The notes below the pieces were generated by a model. That model worked only from the letters and a program-made list of their open reading frames with translations, did no database searches and was not told the DNA's origin. Below, piece by piece: positions 34,835 through 43,636 of a stretch of DNA of 64,000 bases. Position 1 is the stretch's first letter. Each line of letters starts with the position of its first letter. Source of the DNA: Charina bottae (lineage: Eukaryota > Chordata > Lepidosauria > Squamata > Charinaidae); contig JALMGJ010000003.1 of NCBI GenBank assembly GCA_023362775.1, forward strand, positions 51,748,416 through 51,812,415, given 5' to 3'. Position numbers and translations under genes: made by a program.

Positions 34835-36545
34835 GGAGAGAGGCAAGCAGGCAGACAAGCGGGCAGGCCTCGTTTCCCGCCCCCATCATCATCTTCGCTC
34901 AACGCGGGTGGGCGGAAGCAGCCGAGGGGGGCGGGCCCGGCGGCGGAGGCCAGGGCTGCCCGCTTACCTGCCTGCCTGCTTCTCTCCGCGAGGCCCCCGA
35001 TCCGGCTTGGACCCTGGGAAGGCAGCGGGGGGCCTCGCGGAGGGAGGCAAGCAGGCAGGTAAGCGGGCAGGCCTCGTTTCCCACCCTCCATCGTCTTCTT
35101 TCTTCCACGCGGGCGGGCGGAAGCAGCCGAGGGGGGCGGGCCCGGCGGCGGAGGCCAGGGCTGCCCGCTTACCTGCCTGCCTGCTTCTCTCCGCGAGGCC
35201 CCCGATCCGGCTTGGACCCTGGGAAGGCAGCGGGGGGCCTCGCGGAGGGAGGCAAGCAGGCAGGTAAGCGGGCAGGCCTCGTTTCCCACCCTCCATCGTC
35301 TTCTTTGTTCAACGCGGGCGGGCGGAAGCGGCCGAGGGGGGCGGGCCCGGCGACGGAGGCCAGGGCTGCCCGCTTACCTGCCTGCCTGCTTCTCTCCACG
35401 AGGCCCCCGATCTGGCTTGGACCCTGGGAAGGCAGCGGGGGGCCTCGCGGAGGGAGGCAAGCAGGCAGGTAAGCGGGCAGGCCTCGTTTCCCACCCTCCA
35501 TCGTCTTCTTTGTTCAACGCGGGCGGGCGGAAGCGGCCGAGGGGGGCGGGCCCGGCGACGGAGGCCAGGGCTGCCCGCTTACCTGCCTGCCTGCTTCTCT
35601 CCGCGAGGCCCCCGATCCGGCTTGGACCCTGGGAAGGCAGCGGGGGGCCTCGCGGAGGGAGGCAAGCAGGCAGGTAAGCTGGCAGGCCTCGTTTCCCACC
35701 CTCCATCGTCTTCTTTCTTCCACGCGGGCGGGCGGAAGCGGCCGAGGGGGGCGGGCCCGGCGACGGAGGCCAGGGCTGCCCGCTTACCTGCCTGCCTGCT
35801 TCTCTCTGCGAGGCCCCCGATCCGGCTTGGACCCTGGGAAGGCAGCGGGGGGCCTCGCGGAGGCAGGTAAGCTGGCAGGCCTCGTTTCCCACCCTCCATC
35901 GTCTTCTTTCTTCCACGCGGGCGGGCGGAAGCGGCCGAGGGGGGCGGGCCCGGCGGCGGAGGCCAGGGCTGCCCGCTTACCTGCCTGCCTGCTTCTCTCC
36001 GCGAGGCCCCCGATCCGGCTTGGACCCTGGGAAGGCAGCGGGGGGCCTCGCGGAGGGAGGCAAGCAGGCAGGTAAGCGGGCAGGCCTCGTTTCCCACCCT
36101 CCATCGTCTTCTTTCTTCCACGCGGGCGGGCGGAAGCGGCCGAGGGGGGCGGGCCCGGCGACGGAGGCCAGGGCTGCCCGCTTACCTGCCTGCCTGCTTC
36201 TCTCCGCGAGGCCCCCGATCCGGCTTGGACCCTGGGAAGGCAGCGGGGGGCCTCGCGGAGGGAGGCAAGCAGGCAGGTAAGCTGGCAGGCCTCGTTTCCC
36301 ACCCTCCATCATCTTCTTTCTTCCACGCGGGCGGGCGGAAGCGGCCGAGGGGGGCGGGCCCGGCGGCGGAGGCCAGGGCTGCCCGCTTACCTGCCTGCCT
36401 GCTTCTCTCCGCGAGGCCCCCGATCCGGCTTGGACCCTGGGAAGGCAGCGGGGGGCCTCGCGGAGGGAGGCAAGCAGGCAGGTAAGCGGGCAGGCCTCGT
36501 TTCCCACCCTCCATCGTCTTCTTTCTTCCACGCGGGCGGGCGAAG
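34835..36545. repeat. 205-bp tandem satellite (about 8 units)
   Basis: The landmark ttggaccctgggaaggcagc starts at 35007, 35212, 35417, 35622, 35827, 36020, 36225 and 36430: period 205 with one 193-bp unit that has lost 12 bp. Each unit contains an inverted repeat: GCCCGCTTACCTGCCTGCCT... pairs with ...AGGCAGGTAAGCGGGC, arms of about 40 bp around a gatccggcttggaccctggg loop. A diverged half-unit (agacaagcgggc instead of aggtaagcgggc) lies at the left edge. Units also hold ggggggcgggcc GC boxes. Long open frames across it are by-products of the periodic GC-rich sequence. Confidence 0.92.
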
Positions 36546-36650
36546 AGCGGCCGTGGGGGGGGCAGGCGGCGACGACAAGCGGCGCGCTTCAGGCTTTCAG
36601 CCTGAAGCGTGTCGTTTGTCGTCGCCGCCCCCCCCCGGCCGCTCTTCGCC
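36539..36650. repeat. Long imperfect hairpin
   Basis: Arms of about 53 bp (ggcgaagagcggcc ... cttcaggc and gcctgaag ... ggccgctcttcgcc) around the loop TTTCA at 36595-36599. Confidence 0.85.
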
Positions 36651-36652
36651 AC

Positions 36653-36718
36653 AGATCCCGCCGGAGCTGATCTCCCTGGACCCCGGGCAGCTGGGCCGGG
36701 TGGACGCCCTCTCCCGCC
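36653..36718 (+). other. Possible captured exon fragment
   Basis: Twenty-two codons with every third base G or C, reading QIPPELISLDPGQLGRVDAL. It sits between the hairpin and the minisatellite of the hAT-like element. Its composition and protein-like sequence suggest a piece of host exon picked up by the element. I do not recognise the gene; chance in GC-rich DNA is possible. Confidence 0.3.
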
Positions 36719-36930
36719 CGCAAACCCCGCCCCCTTCCACGTGATTGGCCCCCGTCCGCAAACCTCGCCCCCTTCCATGCGAATGGCCCCCGCCCGCAAA
36801 CCCCACCCCCTTCCACGTGATTGGCCCCCGCCCGCAAACCCCGCCCCCTGGCTCTCTAGCATTTCAAAATGTGCACGAGCATGTCAAAATGGCTCCCGGC
36901 ATAAAAAGTTTGCCGACCCCTGCTCTAGGG

Positions 36931-37047
36931 TGACTAATACATTCCTTCAAAGTTCTACATTTATATTTATATTTACTTTATTTTATTTTAAGTAATGAAT
37001 ATGAAACTAGCAAAGCATAAGACTATTTCTATCAATGCCTCTGAGCC
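36931..37047. other. Spacer between two hAT elements
   Basis: AT-rich single-copy-looking sequence. Confidence 0.5.
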
Positions 37048-37055
37048 CTATACAG

Positions 37056-37316
37056 CAGGGGTCCCCAACCTGTAAGCCGCGGCCCACTAGTGGGCCGTGG
37101 CCTGTTAGGAAGTGGGCTGCGGGGCTCCCTCCTGAAAACCCCGCCCCCCAATGCATGCAATTACCCTGCCCCCGGTGCACACGATTGGCTCCCGCCTGCA
37201 AACCCTGCCCCCCGGTGCACGCGATTGGCTCCCGCCTGCAAACCCTGCCCCCCTGGTCCATGGAAAAATTTTCTTCCACGACCGTTCCCTGGTGCCAGAA
37301 AGGTTGGGGACCACTG
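37056..37316. mobile_element. hAT-type MITE inserted into a mariner MITE
   Basis: Ends cagggtccccaacc-type (CAGGGGTCCCCAACCTG at left, aggttggggaccactg at right). The 8-bp duplication CTATACAG lies at 37048-37055 and 37317-37324. The interior has a repeated unit ggtgcacgcgattggctccc / gcctgcaaaccctgcccccc resembling the minisatellite at 36716. Non-autonomous. Confidence 0.9.
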
Positions 37317-37321
37317 CTATA

Positions 37322-37486
37322 CAGGTAGTCCTCCTTTAGCGACTGCCTTGTTCATGATGGTGATGAAAAGTAACTTTGTGACCAATGCCCGCATTTACCA
37401 CCTTTGCAGATCTGTAAAGCAAAGGAAAGCTGAAGTAAGATCATAAGCACAGTTCCCAATTGTGGTCACTGAACGAGGACTACCTG
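37322..37486. mobile_element. Tc1/mariner-type MITE, left end split by hAT
   Basis: Ends CAGGTAGTCCTC and gaggactacctg, right flank TA at 37487-37488. The left flank and the first bases (TACAG) are duplicated across the hAT element at 37056, so the hAT landed in this MITE's terminus. Related to 5798. Confidence 0.85.
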
Positions 37487-37488
37487 TA

Positions 37489-39182
37489 TAGATCCCAGAG
37501 GGACTCTTGCAAAATAAATGATGGATGGCTGCAACCCAGTGCTTTGTTTGCTGTTTGGATATGGGTGTTTTTGACTGGCCAGAGTCACCATGGCAACCAT
37601 TGGTAAACATGCTTTCAAAATTCCAAATGCATGCAATGGTCCAAAAAGACTAAGGAGGTTTGGAATAGAAGCAAATATGAACAGTGAAGTAACTAAGCAT
37701 TGTTTTTTTTATAGTAAAACCGTTTGTTTTGTTTTTTAAAAAGCTAATACAATATGGCTGCAGATTTGCGGAATATCTCAGTCTTAAAACAATATGTATG
37801 TACTGCAGATCTTGTCACCTATTACCATAGGAAAGGACCAGAAGTGACCAGAAGTGACTTGTGAAACCTACTTCACCAAATGTTTCAAATGCCAGAGTCA
37901 TCGATTTCCACTGAGCTGTGTGAACTTCATATGAATGTCCTATACTATATCCATATTTTTTCAGATAATAGAAAATTCTAAAACTGACAAGCATTGTTGC
38001 TCAAATAGAGAGTTATAGACAGACGCATGAAGTTGCATCTTGCAGGTATGAAATTTGTGTGTCATTTTAGAAACTATTTTGGGACAAACATGAGCAAAAG
38101 ACACCCCCCCTCCCCACAAACTAATTTTTACTTATCCTTGTTAAACTTTGGGAAATCATTGAGAAATCCATCAATAGAACACAACTGACCCGCATTTTCT
38201 GAACCATCTTAAAAATCTCAATGTATTTGGAATGCTTTTCCCAAACTGTGAAGAATCCCCAGCTGCAGCTTTGGACTACGATATGCTTACACATTGTATT
38301 AAAGGCTTCACAGTTAAGAGTTAAGTATGAAAGATATATTTTGACAGATACAACTTTTCCGACATGTTTGATTTTAGTTTTATAATTTTCATAACAATCT
38401 GGGGTGCTCTCTGTTATGACTTTGGCCATGTTGTAATAGTAAGATAGTGATAGACTTACATCTTCATTTCATGTGTATCAAGACAATGTAGGAGCTTTTT
38501 TTTTTAAAAAAAACCAGAAAATGGAAAGAGAATCATTCCAGTTCCCAATTAGTTACAAGTGGTAAATGAATGCCATGTGTAATGATGTAAACATTGGCAT
38601 GTGTTCGTTTTCTAAGAGGCAGAGCCCCATTCTCCGTCCACTTTTCATCTGTCTTCATTTGTTCATGTTATTATATCAGAAGTCTCCCTAAATCCAAATC
38701 AAATATCCTTCCTTCCCCTCTCTTCACAGAATGAAAACAAATTTACACTTGGGAAGAATGCATCATTCAAAATGTTGGCATTGGTCTCTCTAAACCTAAG
38801 TTCTGCACACATTCACTTCTTAGTACTAGTTTATATGTTGCATCATTTAAAAAAAAGAATTAAAATGTTTGAAGCAATTTAAATTAGCCATGCAACTAAA
38901 CTTTAGGCATTACTAATGGCTAACTTTGGGGCATTTTTAATGAACAAAGTGTTGTGGGTAAGTACTGTAGCTTAAAACAGACTGAGACCATTCACATCCG
39001 GATTTGTTTAGTGAACTTAGCCTAAAGAGGAAGAATCACAAGCCAAGAAGAAGTTGTAGTTAGGAAAGGAATAAGCCAGAAATCTCAATTTACATGTAAC
39101 AGTAAACCAAAGAAGGGGGTTCTTGGTTCATTTAACTGTTTCTGGTGGCAGGAGGAGCCATATGAGAGTAATCAAACAGGGT
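37489..39182. other. Unannotated stretch
   Basis: AT-rich; no recognised feature. The minus-strand frame at 38121-38429 (102 codons) has no known domain. Confidence 0.4.
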
Positions 39183-39185
39183 GGG

Positions 39186-39186
39186 A

Positions 39187-39232
<46 letters not shown>

Positions 39233-39295
39233 TTATCGTATTTATACCCCGCCTATCCCCTCCCTAACGGAGGACGCTAGGCGGCTATTATGCAT
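39186..39295 (-). repeat. (ATT)n microsatellite and short LINE-type tail
   Basis: (ATT)n at 39189-39232 followed by tatttataccccgcctatcc ... ctaggcggc, the complement of an L2-like 3' terminal stem. Confidence 0.65.
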
Positions 39296-40483
39296 ACTGG
39301 TTTCTGATTCAGAACTCTCAGCAAAAGAATAACTAATTGGAGTTGGAAGAATTTCAAGGAAGGATTAAGAGGAAGGGGTTAAGTGACTAGCCCTCCCAGG
39401 CTTACTTATTTTTTCTAGCAAATGACCTCTCACTTGGCTAGGTTAACTCACTCCTGTTGAATTTCAGAACATGGGAGGAAGCTTATTTGCAGGGGTCAGT
39501 TGGTAGGTATACAACCACTTTGCTCCATTTGCAGGGTGGAATTCTTATACAGAAAAAGCTTATCCAAGTGAGTTCTCCTCTTCATGGTCTTCCCCAGAAC
39601 TTACATTACAATTATATGTATATTTGTTCAGCAGGAAGATAACCAAACTTAATTACAGATAAAAGGGTTAAAATCCAACTGAATTTGATAAAGGTACTTT
39701 CAGGTAGATATGCAGCTTAGTTAAGACATTGATCTCAAGAAGGTCTCTAGCATAAGTATTACTGAAAAAGAAGTGCAAGCACATGGACGTAGTTCTACAG
39801 AGCCTTCATTAATTTTAGTGGGACTCCTTAGAGATGGAGAAAGGAGATGAATGAGGTTTCATATCCATCCTAATGTAAATTAATTAAATAAATTATACAT
39901 TAGTATAACTAGGATTAGAGAAGTAAATTCATATGGGTACTTAGATCTTTCCAGGTTCTTCTTTCTGCCCCTCCTGTATGTCCCTAATTAAAAGACTTCT
40001 TCTGTTTGTCACAAAGATTTCAAATATTGCAAACTAACCTCACTGGATGAAAAGTTGATGCAAGATCAGCTGATAGCAAACTAATTTTTATTTAAGTTTA
40101 TACTGTTCTGTTTTTAAAAATAGTCATAATCCGTATTTGTATAAGACATTTTTAAACCACATAATTGAATTATGGCAATCAAAACTGGCAATCACAATTT
40201 ATTCAAGATAGAAAATAATGTTTCCATGGGTATCTCTGGGAATCAATTTACACTGCATTTCCTCTTCTGTATAAAGACACTTGCTAAAGACACAGGGCCA
40301 TTACAGTTAAATGTACAGTGGCACAAAGTGAATAAATGACAACTTATCTGGTACTATATTGGTTGGTTTGCATATGGAGCAGATTATCAATACATTTGAA
40401 TTCTTTTCCCACAGTAGCATATGTTGACCCAAGCTAAGCAGAACCAATGTTACATACTGTACTTCTCAGCTTTATCAGGTGTT
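39296..40483. other. Unannotated stretch
   Basis: No recognised feature on either strand. Confidence 0.4.
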
Positions 40484-40596
40484 ATGACTACTGTCCCCTT
40501 CAATACAGACATGTCATGACAGAGATTTCTGACAAAACGTGATCCACTGGAGGAGGAAATGGCAAACCACTCCAGTATCCTTGCCAAGAAAACCCC

Positions 40597-41496
40597 ATGG
40601 ACAGTATCAAAAGGCTAAAAGATATGACGCTGGAAGATGAGCCCCTCAGGTCGGAAGGTGTCCAATATGCTACTGGGGAAGAACAGAGGGCAATTCCGAG
40701 TAGCTCCAGAAAGAGTGAAGCGGCTGGGCCAAAGCCGAAAGGACGCTCAGTTGTGGATGTGTCTGGAAGTGGAAGGAAAGTCCGATGCTGTAAAGAACAA
40801 TATTGCATAGGAACCTGGAATGTAAGATCTATGAATCAAGGTAAGCTGGATGTGGTCAAACATGAGATGACAAGATTGAACATCGACATCTTGGGAATCA
40901 GCGAACTAAAATGGACAGGAATGGGCGAATTTAATTCAAGAGACCATTATATATACTATTGTGGGCAAGAATCCCTTAGAAGAAATGGAGTAGCTCTCAT
41001 AGTCAATAAAAGAGTGGGAAAGGCAGTACTGGGGTACAACCTCAAAAACGACAGAATGCTTTCAGTTCGAATCCAAGGCAAACCATTCAACATCACAGTG
41101 ATCCAAGTCTATGCCCCAACCACTGATGCCGAAGAAGCTGAAGTTGACCGGTTCTATGAAGACCTACAACACCTTCTAGAACTAACACCAAAAAAAGATG
41201 TCCTTTTCATCATAGGGGACTGGAATGCTAAAGTAGGAAGTCAAGAAATAACCAGAATAACAGGCAAGTTCTGCCTCGGAGTACAAAATGAAGCAGGGCA
41301 AAGGCTAATACAGTTTTGTCAAGAGAACACGCTGGTCATAGCAAACACTCTTTTCCAACAACACAAGAGACGACTCTACACATGGACATCACCAGATGGT
41401 CAATACCGAAATCAGATTGATTATATACTTTGCAGCCAAAGATGGAGAAGCTCTATACAATCAGCAAAAACAAGACCTGGAGCTGACTGTGGCTGA
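40597..41496 (+). pseudogene. BovB N-terminal region and APE endonuclease
   Basis: Three hundred codons. N-terminal linker, then CIGTWNVRSMNQGKL (metal/phosphate-binding N), DILGISELKWTGMG (catalytic E), VYAPTTDAEEAE, FIIGDWNAKVG (D and N) and RNQIDYILCSQRW. The frame stops exactly where copy B reads GSDHELL: serine is replaced by a stop, so the final D-H of the active site is lost. In an intact element this enzyme nicks the genomic target. Confidence 0.9.
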
Positions 41497-41907
41497 GATC
41501 ATGAGCTTCTTATCGCAAAATTTAGGCTTAAATTGAAGAACATAGAGAAAACCACTAGACCACTCAGGTATGACCTAAATCATATCCCTTATGAATATAC
41601 AGTGGAGGTGAGGAATAGATTTAAAGGATTAGCTCTGGTAGACAGAGTGCCTGAAGAACTATGGATGGACGTTCGTAACATTGTATAGGAGGCAGCAACT
41701 AAAACCATCCCAAAGAAAAAGAAATGCAAGAAAGCAAAGTGGCTGTCTGATGAGGCTTTAGAAATAGCTGAGGAAAGAAGGGAAGCAAAAGGCAAGGGAG
41801 AAAGGGAAAGATATAACCAACTTAATGCAGATTTCCAGAGAATAGCAAGGAGAGATAAGAAGGCCTTCTTAAATGAACAATGCAAAGAAATTGAGGAAAA
41901 CAATAGA

Positions 41908-42429
41908 ATGGGGAAGACTAGAGATCTCTTCAAGAAAATTGGAGATATCAAGGGAACGTTTTGTGCAAAGATGGGCATGATAAAGGACAAAAAAGGCAGG
42001 GACCTAACAGAAGCAGAAGAGATTAAGAAGAGGTGGCAAGAATACACAGAAGAACTATACAAGAAAGATCTTAATATCCCTGATAAATACGATGGTGTGG
42101 TCACAGACCTTAAGCCGGACATCCTAGAGAGTGAAGTCAAGTGGGCCTTAGGAAGCATTACTAACAACAAAGCTAGCGGAGAAGACAGTATCCCAGCTGA
42201 GCTATTTAAAATCCTAAAAGATGCTGCTGTTAAAGTGCTGCACTCAATATGCCAACAAATTTGGAAAACTCAACAGTGGCCACAGGATTGGAAAAGGTCA
42301 GTTTACTTTCCAATTCCAAAGAAGGGCAATGCCAAAGAATGTTCAAACCGTAGAACTGTGCTCATTTCACATGCTAGCAAGGTTATGCTCAAAATCCTAC
42401 AAGCTAGGCTTCAGCAGTATGTGAACTGA
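41908..42429 (+). pseudogene. BovB linker and RT fingers
   Basis: Covers MGKTRDLFKKIGDIKGTF, WQEYTEELYKKDLNIPD, NNKASGEDSIPAELFKIL and PIPKKGNAKECSNRRTV, ending at a stop that replaces arginine in QYVNRELP of copy B. Upstream frame 41497-41907 is broken by TAG at 41686. Confidence 0.85.
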
Positions 42430-42484
42430 GAACTACCAGAAGTGCAAGCTGGGTTTCGAAGAGGCAGAGGAAGTAGAGATCAGA

Positions 42485-43117
42485 TTGCCAACATTCGCTG
42501 GATCATGGAAAAAGCAAGAGTTCCAGAAAAACATCTACTTCTGCTTCATTGACTACGCTAAAGCCTTTGACTGTGTGGATCACAACAAACTGTGGCAAAG
42601 TCTTAAAGAGATGGGAGTACCAGACCACCTTACTTGTCTCCTGAGAAACCTGTATGCGGGTCAAGAAGCAACAGTTAGAACCGGACATGGAACAACCGAC
42701 TGGTTCAAAATTGGGAAAGGAGTACGACAAGGCTGTGTATTATCACCGTGCTTATTTAACATATATGCAGAGTACATCATGAGAAATGCCGGGCTGGATG
42801 AATCACAAGCTGGAGTTAAGATTGCCGGGAGAAATATCAACAACCTCAGATATGCAGACGATACCACCCTAATGGCAGAAAGTGAAGAGGAACTAAAGAG
42901 CCTCTTGATGAGGGTGAAAGAGGAGAGTGCAAAAGCTGGCTTAAAACTCAACATTAAAAAAACCCAGATCATGGCATCTGGTCCCATCACTTCCTGGCAA
43001 ATAGAAGGGGAAGAAATGGAAGCAGTGACAGATTTTATTTTCTTGGGCTCCAAGATCACTACAGCCATGAAATTAAAAGACGCTTGCTCCTTGGGAGGAA
43101 AGCTATGGCAAACCTAG
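42485..43117 (+). pseudogene. BovB RT palm
   Basis: After a 2-bp deletion the frame resumes with FQKNIYFCFIDYAKAFDCVD (motif A), VRTGHGTTDWFKIGKGVRQG, CVLSPCLFNIYAEYI (motif B) and NLRYADDTTLMAESEEEL (motif C, catalytic aspartates intact). It is lost again at the 13-bp deletion near 43058 in the LGSKIT region. Confidence 0.9.
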
Positions 43118-43596
43118 ACAGCATATTAAAAAGCAGAGACATCACCTTGCCGACAAAGGTTCGTATAGTTAAAGCTATGGTTTTCCCAGTAGTAATGTAT
43201 GGCTATGAGAGTTGGACCATAAGGAAGGCTGAGCGCCGAAGAATTGATGCTTTCGAACTGTGTTGCTGGAGAAGACTCTTAAGAGTCCCTTGGACTGCAA
43301 GGAGGTCAAATCAGTCAAACCTAAAGGAAATCAACCCTGACTGCTCATTGGAAGGACAGATACTGAAGCTGAAGCTCAAATACTTTGGCCACCTAATGCG
43401 AAGAGAGGACTCACTGGAAAAGACCCTGATGCTGGGAAAGACTGAGGGCAAAAGGAGAAGGGGACGGCAGAGGATGAGATGGTTAGATAGCATCACCGAT
43501 GTAATGAACATGAATTTGAGTACACTCCGGGTGACAGTGGAGGACAGGAAGGCCTGGCATGCTATGGTCCATGAGGTCATGAAGAGTCGGACATGA
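43084..43596 (+). pseudogene. BovB C-terminal region
   Basis: 170 codons to the natural stop, including LLGRKAMANLDSILKSRDIT, SWTIRKAERRRIDAFELCCW and KRRRGRQRMRWLDSI. Same block as copies A and B. Confidence 0.88.
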
Positions 43597-43636
43597 CTAA
43601 ACGACTGAACAACAACAGCAACAACATGACTACTGT

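Larger units (their letters stand above)
34636..36922. mobile_element. 2.3 kb hAT-like element with an internal hairpin satellite
   Basis: The ends are CAAGGGTCGGAAATGGCGGC and, at the right, aaaagtttgccgacccctg, which form short imperfect inverted repeats. They are flanked by the exact 8-bp duplication CTCTAGGG (34628-34635 and 36923-36930), the hAT signature. The interior is strongly GC- and CpG-rich: a satellite of about eight 205-bp units, a 112-bp hairpin (36539-36650), an exon-like segment (36653-36718) and a short cccgcaaaccccgccccctt minisatellite (36716-36846). No transposase frame, so non-autonomous. Surrounding DNA is AT-rich. Confidence 0.85.
40495..43625 (+). mobile_element. BovB LINE, nearly full length (copy C)
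   Basis: 3131 bp flanked by the 11-bp duplication ATGACTACTGT (40484-40494 and 43626-43636). It runs from the 5' UTR (ctggaggaggaaatggcaaa) through endonuclease, RT and C-terminal region to the tail aacgactgaacaacaacagc. It is close to the usual BovB length and very similar to copy B outside the insertions. Inactivating changes: TGA at 41494-41496 (in the GSDH motif of the endonuclease), TAG at 41686-41688, TGA at 42427-42429, a 2-bp deletion near 42521 and a 13-bp deletion near 43058. A dead but recent copy. Confidence 0.95.

Noticed and set aside
34958..36545. Regular direct repeats as a CRISPR-like array
   Set aside because: Units are 205 bp and nearly identical throughout, with no unique spacers, and the context is a vertebrate transposon.
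34630..36862. Overlapping GC-rich open frames of 100-226 codons on both strands across the 205-bp array
   Set aside because: They repeat the same peptides every 205 bp on both strands, follow the satellite period and have no known domain. They are by-products of stop-poor GC-rich repeats.
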